Origin: Hymenobacter amundsenii
GTDB lineage: Bacteria > Bacteroidota > Bacteroidia > Cytophagales > Hymenobacteraceae
DNA length: 64,000 nt
NCBI RefSeq assembly: GCF_002204745.1
Contig: NZ_NIRR01000001.1
Coordinates: 390,737 to 454,736, forward strand
Direction: 5' to 3'
Shown here: positions 19,822 to 28,281 of the stretch, piece by piece
Layout of the letters: every line of letters begins with the position of its first letter
Numbering within the stretch: position 1 is the stretch's first letter
Notes under the pieces: model-generated
What the model saw: only the letters and a program-made list of their open reading frames with translations
Database searches by the model: none
What the model was told of the DNA's origin: nothing
Position numbers and translations under genes: made by a program

Positions 19822-20253
19822 ATGCTTCGCCATTTGCTGCTGATTACCCTGGCCTTCGCGCCGCTAACCCTGATGGCTCAGACGTCGGCGTTGCCGGCTG
19901 CACCGGCCGCTGCGCCCAAGCCGCCCGTTGTCGGTGCTATTTCCGTGGCGGCGGTGCCCGTAACGCCGGTAATGCAGGTAAAGAAAACCCTGGCTCAGTC
20001 CAATGTCGTGCTGCTCGATGTGCGCACGCCTGAAGAATTCGCCACTGGCCACCTGCCCGGGGCCGGCAACCTCGATTTCCGTGCCCCCGACGTAGCTGAG
20101 CAACTCCAGAAGCTCGACCCCAACAAAACGTATGTAGTGTACTGCGCCAGCGGTAACCGCAGCAATAAAACTGCTCTCCTTATGCAGGAAAAAGGCTTCA
20201 AGCACGTCGTAAATGCCGGGGCCTATAAGGATCTGAAGGACGACATCAAGTAG
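19822..20253 (+). CDS. Secreted rhodanese-like protein
   Basis: 143 residues. The start at 19822 gives a signal peptide ending LMAQT, so the protein is exported. After an Ala/Pro linker a single rhodanese domain follows: VVLLDVRTPEEFATGHLPGA, the catalytic cysteine loop YCASGNRSNK, and FKHVVNAGAYKDL. Rhodanese domains transfer or bind sulfane sulfur; the periplasmic substrate is unknown. The stop codon is the outermost part of the left arm of a 40-bp perfect palindrome. Confidence 0.9.
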   Translation: MLRHLLLITLAFAPLTLMAQTSALPAAPAAAPKPPVVGAISVAAVPVTPVMQVKKTLAQSNVVLLDVRTPEEFATGHLPGAGNLDFRAPDVAEQLQKLDPNKTYVVYCASGNRSNKTALLMQEKGFKHVVNAGAYKDLKDDIK

Positions 20254-20343
20254 ACGCCTGACGCGTCGTAAAAGGCAACGCCGTTCGACTAGCCCTAATG
20301 GGAAGTCGAACGGCGTTGCCTTTTACGACGCGTCAGGCGTCTA
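20251..20343. terminator. Perfect 40-bp inverted repeat, loop family B copy 2
   Basis: Arms 20251-20290 and 20304-20343 are perfectly complementary with a 13-nt loop. The left arm begins with the rhodanese stop codon. The right arm ends 2 bp before the stop of the convergent deacetylase gene. Inner part CGACTAGCCCTAATGGGAAG matches the hairpin at 17526-17580. Confidence 0.92.
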
Positions 20344-20345
20344 CT

Positions 20346-21281
20346 TTAGAAGCTCTGTACCATGCTGTTGTGCAGGGTGCGCGGGCTCCAGTAGCCGCTG
20401 GCAATGATGCGGCGGATGGTGAACAGTGGGTCCTGCTGGTCGCGCTTTTCGGCCAGGATGAAGGCCGCATCCATGCCGCGCTTCTTGAGCTCAGGAATGG
20501 CTTCCTGATTCCAGAGGCCGAAGGGGAAGGCAAAGTAGTTGATTTTCTTGCCCGTGATTTCTTCGAGCTGCTTGGTCGGCTTCTCGATTTGCGTTACCCA
20601 ATCCTGGCCCTGGTATTTTTTCACGTTGTGGTGGTCCCAGGTGTGGGAACCGATGACGTTGCCCTCGTCGGAGAGCTGCTTCACCTGCGCCTTGCTCATG
20701 TAGTTGGGGCGGCCCAGGCTCACGGTCATGATGAAATACACGGCCTTGAAACCGTACTTATCGAGCGTGGGGCGGGCCACGGTGAACTGATCGAGGTCGG
20801 TGTCGTCGAAGGTGAGCATGACGGGCTTGCTGGGCAGCGCCGCGCCGGTGATCAGGTAGGCGTAGAGCTGATCGGGCAGAATGCTGTGGTAGCCCGAGTC
20901 GGCCAGCATCTTCATGTGAGCCTTGAACTGATCGACGGGAATGATATAGTCCTTAGCGTTTTTAGAGTCCTTGGCCCGCCAGTCGCGGATCTGGTGGTAG
21001 CACAGAATCGGCACCTGGGGGCGGGCCGTAATGGTGGCGGCATCGGCCCGCTGGCCGGCCGGAATGCTGGCCGGGCTGCCGGCGCTGTTCATGGTGGCGG
21101 CCGTGGCGTTGCCGGTGGTGGTGGTTTCGGCGGTTTCGGCCGAATCGGCGGTCATGGCCGCGGTGGCGGCGTTAACGGCGGTATTTTCGGTGGCGGCGGC
21201 GGTTTTAGCGTCGTTGCAGGCGGGTAGCACGGCCAGGGTTGCCAGCGCGGCGGCCAGCAGGGGGTACTTGGGAAAGCTCAT
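20346..21281 (-). CDS. Polysaccharide deacetylase (NodB) lipoprotein
   Basis: 311 residues; lipobox LPAC, then an Ala/Thr-rich low-complexity linker (about residues 25-85). The carbohydrate esterase 4 / NodB domain follows: VPILCYHQIRDW, MLTFDDTD (catalytic and metal aspartates), IGSHTWDHHN (metal histidines) and FAFPFG. It probably removes acetyl groups from a cell-envelope polysaccharide or peptidoglycan. The start at 21281 is fixed by the lipobox; the frame is open to 21428. Divergent from dapA. Confidence 0.92.
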   Translation of the reverse strand: MSFPKYPLLAAALATLAVLPACNDAKTAAATENTAVNAATAAMTADSAETAETTTTGNATAATMNSAGSPASIPAGQRADAATITARPQVPILCYHQIRDWRAKDSKNAKDYIIPVDQFKAHMKMLADSGYHSILPDQLYAYLITGAALPSKPVMLTFDDTDLDQFTVARPTLDKYGFKAVYFIMTVSLGRPNYMSKAQVKQLSDEGNVIGSHTWDHHNVKKYQGQDWVTQIEKPTKQLEEITGKKINYFAFPFGLWNQEAIPELKKRGMDAAFILAEKRDQQDPLFTIRRIIASGYWSPRTLHNSMVQSF

Positions 21282-21408
21282 GGAAAGAAATAACACGGCC
21301 CGGATGGCAGCGGACCGAACTTTGAAAAAATGACGGGCCGACCTTCCTGCCGGCGTCTGTATCTTCGCCGCGGGTCTTCCCTTCACAAAGCAACCGCTTA
21401 TTTCCCGC

Positions 21409-22277
21409 ATGGACAAATTCCGTGGCACCGGCGTCGCCCTGGTTACGCCCTTCCTCCCCTCCCCCGACCGCGCCGTAGATTATCCGGCCCTACGCCGCCT
21501 CATAGATTTTCAGCTCGACGGCGGCGTGGAATACTTGGTCATCAACGGCACCACTGCCGAGTCGCCGACCCTTGCCACCGACGAGCGGGCCGAGATTATG
21601 CGCCTGGCCCGCGAGCACACTGCCGGCCGCGTTCCGTTGGTATACGGCTTGGGCGGCAACGATACGGCCGCCCTGGTGCGCACCATCGAAAGCACCGATT
21701 TCAGCGGCTACGACGCCCTGCTTTCGGCCTCGCCCTACTATAACAAGCCCAGCCAGCGCGGCATCATCGCCCACTACCAGCGCGTGGCCGACGCCAGCCC
21801 GGTGCCCGTGATTCTCTACAACGTACCCGGCCGCACCAGCTCCAACCTGACGGCCGCCACGACTCTGGAGCTGGCCCAGCACCCCAACATCATCGGCATC
21901 AAGGAAGCCAGCGGCAACCTGGAGCAATGCATTGCCATTGCCGCCGCCAAGCCCGCCGATTTTCTGCTGATTTCGGGTGATGACATGATGACGACCTCCC
22001 TCATCAGCTTCGGTGGCGCGGGCATCATCTCGGTGTTGGCTAACGCCTTCCCCCGCCGTTTCTCCGACATGACCCGCGCGCCCTCAATGGTCAGTTTGCC
22101 GAGGCCAGTGAGTTGCTATTCGGCTTCGTGCCCCTCAACCCACTCATGTATGAGGAGAGCAACCCCGTGGGCGTGAAAGCCGCCCTGGCCGCCCAGGGCT
22201 TGTGCGCCGACGCCGTACGGTTGCCATTGGTGGAGGTAAGTGCAGAGCTCAAACAACGGATTCAAAACGCCATGTAA
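21409..22277 (+). pseudogene. dapA: 4-hydroxy-tetrahydrodipicolinate synthase, frameshifted
   Basis: Condenses pyruvate with aspartate semialdehyde in lysine and diaminopimelate synthesis. Motifs: VINGTTAESPTL, the catalytic tyrosine in YNVPGRTSSNL and the Schiff-base lysine in IGIKEASGN. After ANAFPRRFSDMTRA the frame shifts; the ancestral C-terminus is intact in the -1 frame, reading LNGQFAEASELLFGFVP, then NPVGVKAAL, to TAA at 22275-22277. One base is missing between 22078 and 22086; repaired length is 289 residues, normal for the family. As read, the frame ends at 22176 with a nonsense tail. An essential pathway enzyme with a clean single-base break suggests a sequence error. Confidence 0.9.
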
Positions 22278-22288
22278 ACTAGCTACCG

Positions 22289-22840
22289 ATGAAACTCACG
22301 CAGATTGCCGATTCCATATTTACCATTGAAGAGCTGATGACTCGCAAGGAGTGTCTGGAAAATATTGCGTTGAGTGAGGGCATTGGCTACGAACTGGCCA
22401 AGGTAAATACCTCGGCTGGTAGCAGGGTGCGGACGGATATACGCAATAATAACCGGGCTTTTTACAACAACGAGGAGCTAGCCCAGAATCTATGGAATAA
22501 AGCCGCCCCATTTGTACCTAGCCAACTCGGCAACAGCACGGCCATTGGCCTAAACGAGCTATTCCGCTTCTACCGCTACCAGCGCGGCCATCAGTTTAAA
22601 GGGCATTACGACGAAAGCTACATTCGCAACGAGCATGAGGCCAGCTATTACACCTTCATGGTGTACCTGAATGACAACTTCCAAGGCGGTGATACCACCT
22701 TTCGAGGTTTGCGCATTGTCCCTCGGCAAGGTATGGCGCTTATCTTCCTTCACAGCCTATACCACGAAGGTAGCGAGGTAACGCAAGGCGTCAAATACGT
22801 ACTGCGTTCGGATGTCATGTACCGGACGGCTCTTGAGTAA
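22289..22840 (+). CDS. 2OG-Fe(II) oxygenase (prolyl 4-hydroxylase-like)
   Basis: 183 residues with a P4Hc-type jelly-roll. The iron site is visible as the H and D of FKGHYDESY and a distal H in SLYHEGSEVTQGVKYVLRSD, which also supplies the arginine that binds 2-oxoglutarate. YTFMVYLNDNFQGGDT is the conserved strand pair. It likely hydroxylates a protein side chain; the substrate is unknown. It starts 11 bp after dapA and probably shares its transcript. Confidence 0.88.
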   Translation: MKLTQIADSIFTIEELMTRKECLENIALSEGIGYELAKVNTSAGSRVRTDIRNNNRAFYNNEELAQNLWNKAAPFVPSQLGNSTAIGLNELFRFYRYQRGHQFKGHYDESYIRNEHEASYYTFMVYLNDNFQGGDTTFRGLRIVPRQGMALIFLHSLYHEGSEVTQGVKYVLRSDVMYRTALE

Positions 22841-22848
22841 CCCGCACG

Positions 22849-23583
22849 TTACCAACCACTAGCCAGCACATCGGCCACGTGCAGCGTCTTGATGGGCTTT
22901 TTCTCGCGGCGGATGTAGGCATCGAGGTGCATGAGGCAGCTCGTGTCGGTGCTGATGAGGTAGTCGGCGCCGGTGGCCAGGGCGTGCTCCACTTTCTGCT
23001 CGGCCATGGCTACCGATATGGCTTCGAATTTCACGGCGAAGGTGCCGCCGAAGCCGCAGCAGGTTTCGGTTTCGGCCATTTCGAGGCGCTCCAGGCCGGG
23101 CACGGCATCCAGAAGCTGGCGCGGGGCCTCGCGGATGCCGCACTCGCGCAGGGCCGCGCAAGAGTCGTGGTAGGTATACTTGCCCGTTAGCTTCGCCTGC
23201 GGGACGCTGGCAATGCCCAGCACGTCCACCAGAAACTCGGTTAGCTCGAAGGCCCGGCGCTGCACGCCGTGGTAGCGGCCGGCATCGGGGGTGTTCTCGA
23301 ACAGCTCGGCGTAGGTGTTGCGCACCATGCCAATGCAGGAGGCCGAGGGGCTCACGATATAGCGTTCCTGCTCGGTCGGAAAGTCAGCCAGAAACTTGCG
23401 GGCCACCTCGCAACTCTCGGTTTTGTAGCCCGCGTTGTAGGCCGGCTGCCCGCAACAGGTTTGGTTGGTGTTGTAGTGCACCTCGCAGCCCACGGCCTCC
23501 AGCACCTTCACCATATTCATGGCCGTGTGCGGGAAAAGCTGGTCTACGAAGCAGGGAATGAAGATATCGACGGCGGTGGGCAT
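22849..23583 (-). CDS. LutA-like (Fe-S)-binding protein with CCG domains
   Basis: 244 residues. Two cysteine-rich CCG domains: IFIPCFVDQLFP...TCCGQPAYNAG, and YHDSCAALRECG...ETCCGFGGTFAVKF. This is the LutA/YkgE class, part of L-lactate oxidation complexes with LutB and LutC, and also related to heterodisulfide-reductase-type subunits. No lutB or lutC gene is present nearby. The ATG at 23583 is chosen because the longer frame to 23682 runs through a palindromic repeat. It follows HMG-CoA lyase on the same strand. Confidence 0.88.
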   Translation of the reverse strand: MPTAVDIFIPCFVDQLFPHTAMNMVKVLEAVGCEVHYNTNQTCCGQPAYNAGYKTESCEVARKFLADFPTEQERYIVSPSASCIGMVRNTYAELFENTPDAGRYHGVQRRAFELTEFLVDVLGIASVPQAKLTGKYTYHDSCAALRECGIREAPRQLLDAVPGLERLEMAETETCCGFGGTFAVKFEAISVAMAEQKVEHALATGADYLISTDTSCLMHLDAYIRREKKPIKTLHVADVLASGW

Positions 23584-23613
23584 GGGGCAGAGGATAATTG
23601 GAAGGATAAAATC

Positions 23614-23720
23614 GTCTGTCATGCTGAGCAGCGCGAAGGACCCTATCATGCCTGAATGAGTTGACTGTGTCAAGGTCTTCAATCGTGATAAGGTCCTTCG
23701 CGCTGCTCAGGATGTCAGAC
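23614..23720. repeat. Long inverted repeat, family A copy 3
   Basis: Arms 23614-23648 and 23686-23720 pair over 35 bp with three mismatches. Core GTCATGCTGAGCAGCGCGAA. It fills the gap between HMG-CoA lyase and lutA. Confidence 0.88.
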
Positions 23721-23722
23721 AA

Positions 23723-24577
23723 CTAATGCCCTGCAAAGATGCGCTGATTCAACCGCATGGCTTCGTTCAGCGCCTCTAGGTTCACGCCCGGCTCCAGCCC
23801 AACCTGGGTCGAAAACTCCAGGAGCCGCTCGCTGGGCATGTTGCCGGTGAGTTCGTCGGTGGCCATTGGGCAGCCGCCGTAGCCGCCCAGCGCCCCGTCG
23901 AAGTGGCGGCAGCCAGCCTCGTAGGCGGCCTGCACTTTCTCATGCCAGGTGTCGGGCGTGGTGTGCAGGTGGGCCCCGAAACGGATGTGCGGGTAAGCGG
24001 CCGTCAGCTCGCGGAAGGCAGGGCTGATGGTGGCCGGTGTGCTGGCCCCGATAGTATCGGACAGCGCCACGATGCCCACACCCAACCCATCCAGCTTCTG
24101 GGTGAACTCGCCCAGCACGGCCGGGCTCCACGGGTCGCCGTAGGGGTTGCCGAAACCCATGCTCAGGTACACCACCTGCTGCTGGCCGGTGCGGGCGCAG
24201 ATGTCCTGCATCCGGGCCACATCGTCGAGGGCCTGGGCAATGCTTTTGTTGGTGTTACGCTGCTGAAACGTTTCCGACACCGATAGCGGGAAGCCGATGT
24301 AACGGATTTGCGGATGGCTGGCGGCCGTTTTGGCCCCGCGCAGGTTGGCTACAATGGCCAGCAGCATGGTGCCCGACTGGCTGAGGTCGAGGCCGTCGAG
24401 CACTTCGGCCGTGTCGGCGAGCTGCGGAATAGCCTTGGGCGAGACGAAGGAGCCGAAGTCGAGCACGTTGAAGCCCACTTTGAGCAGGGCGTTGAGGTAG
24501 TCGATTTTGTCGGCCGTCGGGATGAACTCGGGCCAGCCCTGCATGGCGTCGCGCGGGCATTCGGTGAGGTAGAGCAT
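23723..24577 (-). CDS. Hydroxymethylglutaryl-CoA lyase
   Basis: Cleaves HMG-CoA to acetoacetate and acetyl-CoA, the last step of leucine degradation. 284 residues, TIM-barrel of the DRE-TIM family. Visible are the catalytic Arg-Asp in TECPRDAMQGW, FGSFVSPKAIPQ, ALSDTIGAST, the metal histidines HLHTT, and the active-site cysteine loop GALGGYGGCPMA. The start at 24577 (MLYLTECPRD) is standard; the frame is open to 24634. It pairs with the downstream lutA-like gene across a palindrome. Confidence 0.92.
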   Translation of the reverse strand: MLYLTECPRDAMQGWPEFIPTADKIDYLNALLKVGFNVLDFGSFVSPKAIPQLADTAEVLDGLDLSQSGTMLLAIVANLRGAKTAASHPQIRYIGFPLSVSETFQQRNTNKSIAQALDDVARMQDICARTGQQQVVYLSMGFGNPYGDPWSPAVLGEFTQKLDGLGVGIVALSDTIGASTPATISPAFRELTAAYPHIRFGAHLHTTPDTWHEKVQAAYEAGCRHFDGALGGYGGCPMATDELTGNMPSERLLEFSTQVGLEPGVNLEALNEAMRLNQRIFAGH

Positions 24578-24703
24578 GGGGTAAAGATAAGCGGGGAGGC
24601 GATGAATGAGTGGCTGGCTCGTGCATTCCCCCATTCAGCCCGTCGAACTACTCGACCCCGGCCGGGGTTTACCTGGCTCCGCTATTTCTGCTGACGTTGT
24701 CCT

Positions 24704-26041
24704 ATGCCGCACCGCCTTCGCGCCCTGCCCGTTCTTGTTGTTGTTCTACTGCTGAGTGCCTGTAGCCAGACCAAAACCCTGCGGGGCTTGTTCCAGCAAG
24801 CCACTCCCCACGAAACCTACGCCCGCCGCCTTGGCCAAGCCGGGCTGGCCGAAACGGCTCTGGGCCGCGACTGGCTCCGGGCCGCCGACCAGGCCCTGCG
24901 CGATTCGCTGACCGTAAAGTTGCCCTACCAGGAATCGGGCTTTTTCCCTACTGACCGGGCCGTGGCGCTGGGCCTGCGCTACGGCGTGCGCACCGGCGAA
25001 ACCATCCACGTCAGCCTTACGCTGGCCCCCGGTACGGCCCCGCCCAAGGTTTTTCTGGATGCATTTGAGCTAAGCCCCGACCGGGTCACCGCGCCCCGCC
25101 ACCTGCTGGCCGCCGACACCGCCGACCTTTCCTTTCGGTACGTGGTGGAGGCCGACCGCCAGCACCTGCTGCGGGTGCAGCCCGAGCTGTTGCGCGGGGG
25201 CCGCTACACGCTCAGCATCCGCCGCGAGCCCAGCCTGAGCTTTCCGGTGCAGGGCAAGTCCGATAAGGCTATCGGCTCGTTCTGGGGCGCGGGCCGCGAC
25301 GGCGGGGTCCGCCGCCACGAGGGCGTGGATATTTTTGCGCCCCGGGGCACGCCCGCCCTGGCGGCTGCGGCCGGCATCGTTACCCGCGTGAACGAAACCA
25401 ACCTGGGCGGCCGGGTGGTGTGGCTGGCCGATGCCGCCCACGGCCAGCACCTCTACTACGCCCACCTCGATAAGCAGCAAGTGCAGCCTGGCCAACGCGT
25501 GCGTATTGGCGACACGCTGGGCCTGGTGGGCAACACTGGCAACGCGAAAACCACCCCGCCCCACCTGCACTTCGGCGTGTACCGCAACGGCGCCCTCGAT
25601 CCGCTACCGTTCGTGCGGGCGGCCGACGTGCTGCCCACCCCACCCCGCAAGCTACCCGCCGAGCTGGGCCAGTACGTACGGGCCCGCGAAACCCGCCTAG
25701 TATTGCGTCGCACCCCCGCCACCAAGGCGGCTACCGCCGCCACTACCGAGCGCCCGACGCCGCTACTGGTGCTGGGCACGGCGGCGGGTTGGCTGCGAGT
25801 GCAACTGCCGGGGGGCCGGAGCGGCTTCGTACTGGCCACCGCCGTGCGCCCCGCCGCCCCATTGCGACGCGAGAAGCTAGCGGCCGAGGCCGAATTGCAA
25901 TCCTTTCCGCTGCCCGGGGCACCCGCCGTGGCCGAGCTGCCAGCCCAAACGGCCGTGGCGGTGCTGGGCGAGTTCGGGGGCTACCGGCTTGTGCGCCAGG
26001 CCAACGGCCGCACGGGCTGGGTGCTGGTAAAGCCCGCTTAG
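24704..26041 (+). CDS. M23 family metallopeptidase lipoprotein with two SH3-like domains
   Basis: 445 residues. Lipobox LSAC (residues 17-20). An N-terminal beta-rich region of about 180 residues precedes the LytM/M23 domain, with zinc motifs RRHEGVDIFAP and HLHFG. Two SH3-like repeats follow (about 340-385, ending SGFVLATAV, and 400-445, ending TGWVLVKPA). It probably cleaves peptidoglycan cross-bridges or acts as an amidase activator. All M23 ligands (H, D, H) are present, so an active enzyme is likely. A terminator follows at 26181. Confidence 0.9.
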   Translation: MPHRLRALPVLVVVLLLSACSQTKTLRGLFQQATPHETYARRLGQAGLAETALGRDWLRAADQALRDSLTVKLPYQESGFFPTDRAVALGLRYGVRTGETIHVSLTLAPGTAPPKVFLDAFELSPDRVTAPRHLLAADTADLSFRYVVEADRQHLLRVQPELLRGGRYTLSIRREPSLSFPVQGKSDKAIGSFWGAGRDGGVRRHEGVDIFAPRGTPALAAAAGIVTRVNETNLGGRVVWLADAAHGQHLYYAHLDKQQVQPGQRVRIGDTLGLVGNTGNAKTTPPHLHFGVYRNGALDPLPFVRAADVLPTPPRKLPAELGQYVRARETRLVLRRTPATKAATAATTERPTPLLVLGTAAGWLRVQLPGGRSGFVLATAVRPAAPLRREKLAAEAELQSFPLPGAPAVAELPAQTAVAVLGEFGGYRLVRQANGRTGWVLVKPA

Positions 26042-26180
26042 ACTTCAGTTTTCAGTTGCCAGTAAAAGGTACGCCGCATGAGTGGCCTGCATGGCTGGTT
26101 TGCACAGCCTTTTGTCCTTGTGTTTTCTTCACGGGGCCTTCATGCAGCAACGCGTACGTTTGAACCGGTGATTGGAGTAA

Positions 26181-26218
26181 AAACGCGGGGCAGCTTTTTC
26201 GGAAGCTGTTCCGCGTTT
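26181..26218 (+). terminator. Hairpin terminator after the M23 gene
   Basis: AAACGCGG/CCGCGTTT outer stem and CAGCTT/AAGCTG inner stem, followed by CCTTTTCC. The rest of the 255-bp gap (26042-26297) shows no gene. Confidence 0.75.
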
Positions 26219-26297
26219 CCTTTTCCCCGGCCCGGTAGTTGCCTCGTATACAGTTCAGGTTGACTATTTTTCTTTTCCCTTCTGACTCTTACATTCC

Positions 26298-26750
26298 ATG
26301 CGAACCATACTTTTTTCCGCTGCTTTTTCGCTGACTTTACTTGCCACCGCTCCTGCTACGGCCGCCACTTGGAACAGCACCCTCGATGCGGCCATGGCGC
26401 AGGCCAAAGCTACCAACCGGCCCGTGTTGGCCGTTTTCTCGGGGTCCGACTGGTGCAAGCCCTGCATCATGCTCAAGCAGGAAGTATTCGACAAGCCCGA
26501 GTTTGAGCGCTTTGCCCAGAACAAGTTCGTACTGGCCCGTTTCGATTTTCCGCGGGGCAAGAAAAACAAACTCCCCGCCGACCAGACCAAGCAAAACGAG
26601 TTGGCCGCCTCCAAGCTAAACCAGGAAGGCTCCTTCCCGCTGGTCGTCCTAATTTCGCCCGAAGGCAAAGTGTTGGCCAAAACCGGCTACCGCCCCGGCG
26701 GCGAGGCTGCCTACGAGGCCCACCTCAACTCCCTGTTGGCCCGCAAATAA
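26298..26750 (+). CDS. Periplasmic thioredoxin-family protein
   Basis: 150 residues with a signal peptide ending ATAAT. Thioredoxin fold of the thioredoxin_7 type: KATNRPVLAVFSGSDW, redox motif WCKPC, LKQEVFDKPEF, and the cis-proline in GSFPLVVLISPEGKVL. Likely a periplasmic thiol-disulfide oxidoreductase or reductase. It is the first gene of the block with ApbE, DUF4266 and DUF3570, although a terminator at 26767 separates it from apbE. Confidence 0.88.
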   Translation: MRTILFSAAFSLTLLATAPATAATWNSTLDAAMAQAKATNRPVLAVFSGSDWCKPCIMLKQEVFDKPEFERFAQNKFVLARFDFPRGKKNKLPADQTKQNELAASKLNQEGSFPLVVLISPEGKVLAKTGYRPGGEAAYEAHLNSLLARK

Positions 26751-26766
26751 GCCGTTTCTTCGCACC

Positions 26767-26804
26767 GGCTGGTACGGCATTTCCGCCATACCAGCCGTTT
26801 TTTT
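26767..26804 (+). terminator. Rho-independent terminator after the thioredoxin gene
   Basis: GGCTGGTA (26767-26774) / TACCAGCC (26789-26796) stem with an inner CGGC/GCCG pairing, followed by seven Ts. Confidence 0.8.
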
Positions 26805-26826
26805 GGGTCAGCTTCCCTCCCATCCT

Positions 26827-27884
26827 ATGTCTGTTGCCCGGTTACTCTGCTTTTTTGGGTTGCTGCTTCTAATGCTGCCGTTGCTGCCAGCACAGGGAGC
26901 GGCCACCCACCCACGCAATTTCAGCAAGGAAGCACACCTGATGGGCTCCCACTTCACCTATACGGTGGTGGCCAACAACGACACGTTGGGCTGGACTGCC
27001 CTAAATGCGGCCATTGCCGAAACCCGCCGCATCGACCGGCTCATGTCGTTCTGGGATTCAACTTCCCAGATTACCCAGGTAAACCGCGCCGCCGGCCTGC
27101 GCCCGGTCGTCGTCGATCAGGAAGTATATGACCTAATTGAGCGGACGCTGCGCATTTCGGCCCTGAGCGGCGGGGCGTTCGACATCACGTTTGCTTCGGC
27201 TGATAAGATTTACAAGTTTGACCGCCAGGAACACCCGCTGCCCGCCCCTGCTGTGATGCAGCGGCCGTGGCCCGCATCAACTACCGCAACGTCGTCCTCG
27301 ACCCAGCCCGGCACACGGTTATGCTCAAGGATAAGGGTATGCGCATGAACCTGGCCGGGGTGCTGCAGGGCTACGGTATCCGGCGGGCCCGGCAGGTGCT
27401 CGACAAGCTCGGCATCAAGGGCGGCCTGCTCAACGGCTCGGGCGACATCCTGTGCTGGGGCCGCCAAGCTGACGGCTCGCTCTGGCGCGTGGCCATCGGC
27501 GACCCCGACCACCCCAACAGCATTTCCAGCTGGGTGCAGGTAACCGATGTGGCCGTGGTAACGGCCGGCAACTACGAGCAGTACTTCACTTCCGGCGGCA
27601 AGGTCTACGGGCACATCATCAACCCCGCCACCGGCCTGCCCGCTACGGGGTTGCGCTCCGTCACCATTATCTGCTCCGATGTAGAGCTGGCCGACTGCCT
27701 CGATGAAGTGGTCTTCGTAAAAGGTCCGGTGGAAGGGCTGGCCTTCATCAACCAACTTAAAGGCGTTGACTGCACCCTGATTACCGACGACAACCGTACG
27801 TTGGTTTCCAAGAATATGCAGGTTAATTATTACCGTAACGATGCCCCCGCAACGCCGGTTACGGCCCCGGCAACCCAGCCTTAG
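26827..27884 (+). pseudogene. apbE: FAD:protein FMN transferase (ApbE family), frameshifted
   Basis: ApbE enzymes attach FMN to Ser/Thr of exported redox proteins. The first frame runs from the ATG at 26827 (signal peptide, then FSKEAHLMGSHFTYTVV; RRIDRLMSFWD; SGGAFDITFASADKIYKFD) and stops at 27348. The remainder is in the -1 frame: ARINYRNVVLD, NLAGVLQGYGIRRA, GGLLNGSGDILCWG, TAGNYEQYF, GHIINPATGLPA, to 27884. One G is missing at the pair 27263-27264; CAGCGGGCC would read QRAVARINYRN. Repaired length is 352 residues. The usual GGIAKGYA element reads AGVLQGYG here, with Q for K, so the enzyme is divergent. Followed by DUF4266 after 47 bp. Confidence 0.85.
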
Positions 27885-27931
27885 CCCAGCCGTTTGCCGT
27901 TTAGCTCCCCAACTCGCCTTCTCCACTCCCC

Positions 27932-28180
27932 ATGCATCAGTTTCTACATTCCTTGCCGCTACGCCGCCCCCTGCTAAGCTTGGCCGGACTAGTGCTGGCG
28001 GCGGGCGGCCTATCGGGCTGCGTGTCGGTGGCGGCCTATGAGAAAGTATATCTCAACGATGAGGACATGAAGCTTGCCAACAAGCGGGTGGAAGTGTATG
28101 AAACCAACTTCGAATCGTACCGCGAAGGAGCTGGCGGTGCCAACGGAGGCAAAGTTGGCGGCGGCTGTGGCTGCAATTAG
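27932..28180 (+). CDS. DUF4266 small lipoprotein with Cys-Gly-Cys tail
   Basis: 82 residues. The lipobox GLSGC puts the lipidated cysteine at residue 30. The mature part of about 53 residues matches DUF4266: AAYEKVYLNDEDMKL, SYREGAGGANGG, and the terminal GGGCGCN. The family keeps this glycine-cysteine tail at the extreme C-terminus, which points to metal binding, redox activity or modification; none is proven. It lies between apbE and the DUF3570 barrel and is probably co-transcribed with both. A heptamer repeat begins at its stop codon. Confidence 0.87.
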   Translation: MHQFLHSLPLRRPLLSLAGLVLAAGGLSGCVSVAAYEKVYLNDEDMKLANKRVEVYETNFESYREGAGGANGGKVGGGCGCN

Positions 28181-28203
28181 CTGTTAGCTGTTAGCTGTTA
28201 GCT
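28177..28203. repeat. 7-bp tandem repeat (TTAGCTG)n at the DUF4266 stop codon
   Basis: About four copies of TTAGCTG; the first contains the TAG stop codon at 28178-28180. Confidence 0.85.
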
Positions 28204-28281
28204 CAAAACGTTATCCTGACGCGCTGAATTGCCTTTCTGGCGTTCTGGCGTTTCCTTTCTCCCCTTCTGCTCCCCTCGCGC

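Noticed and set aside
26078..26263. 61-codon frame between the M23 and thioredoxin genes
   Set aside because: It runs through a clear hairpin terminator and has no start-site support.
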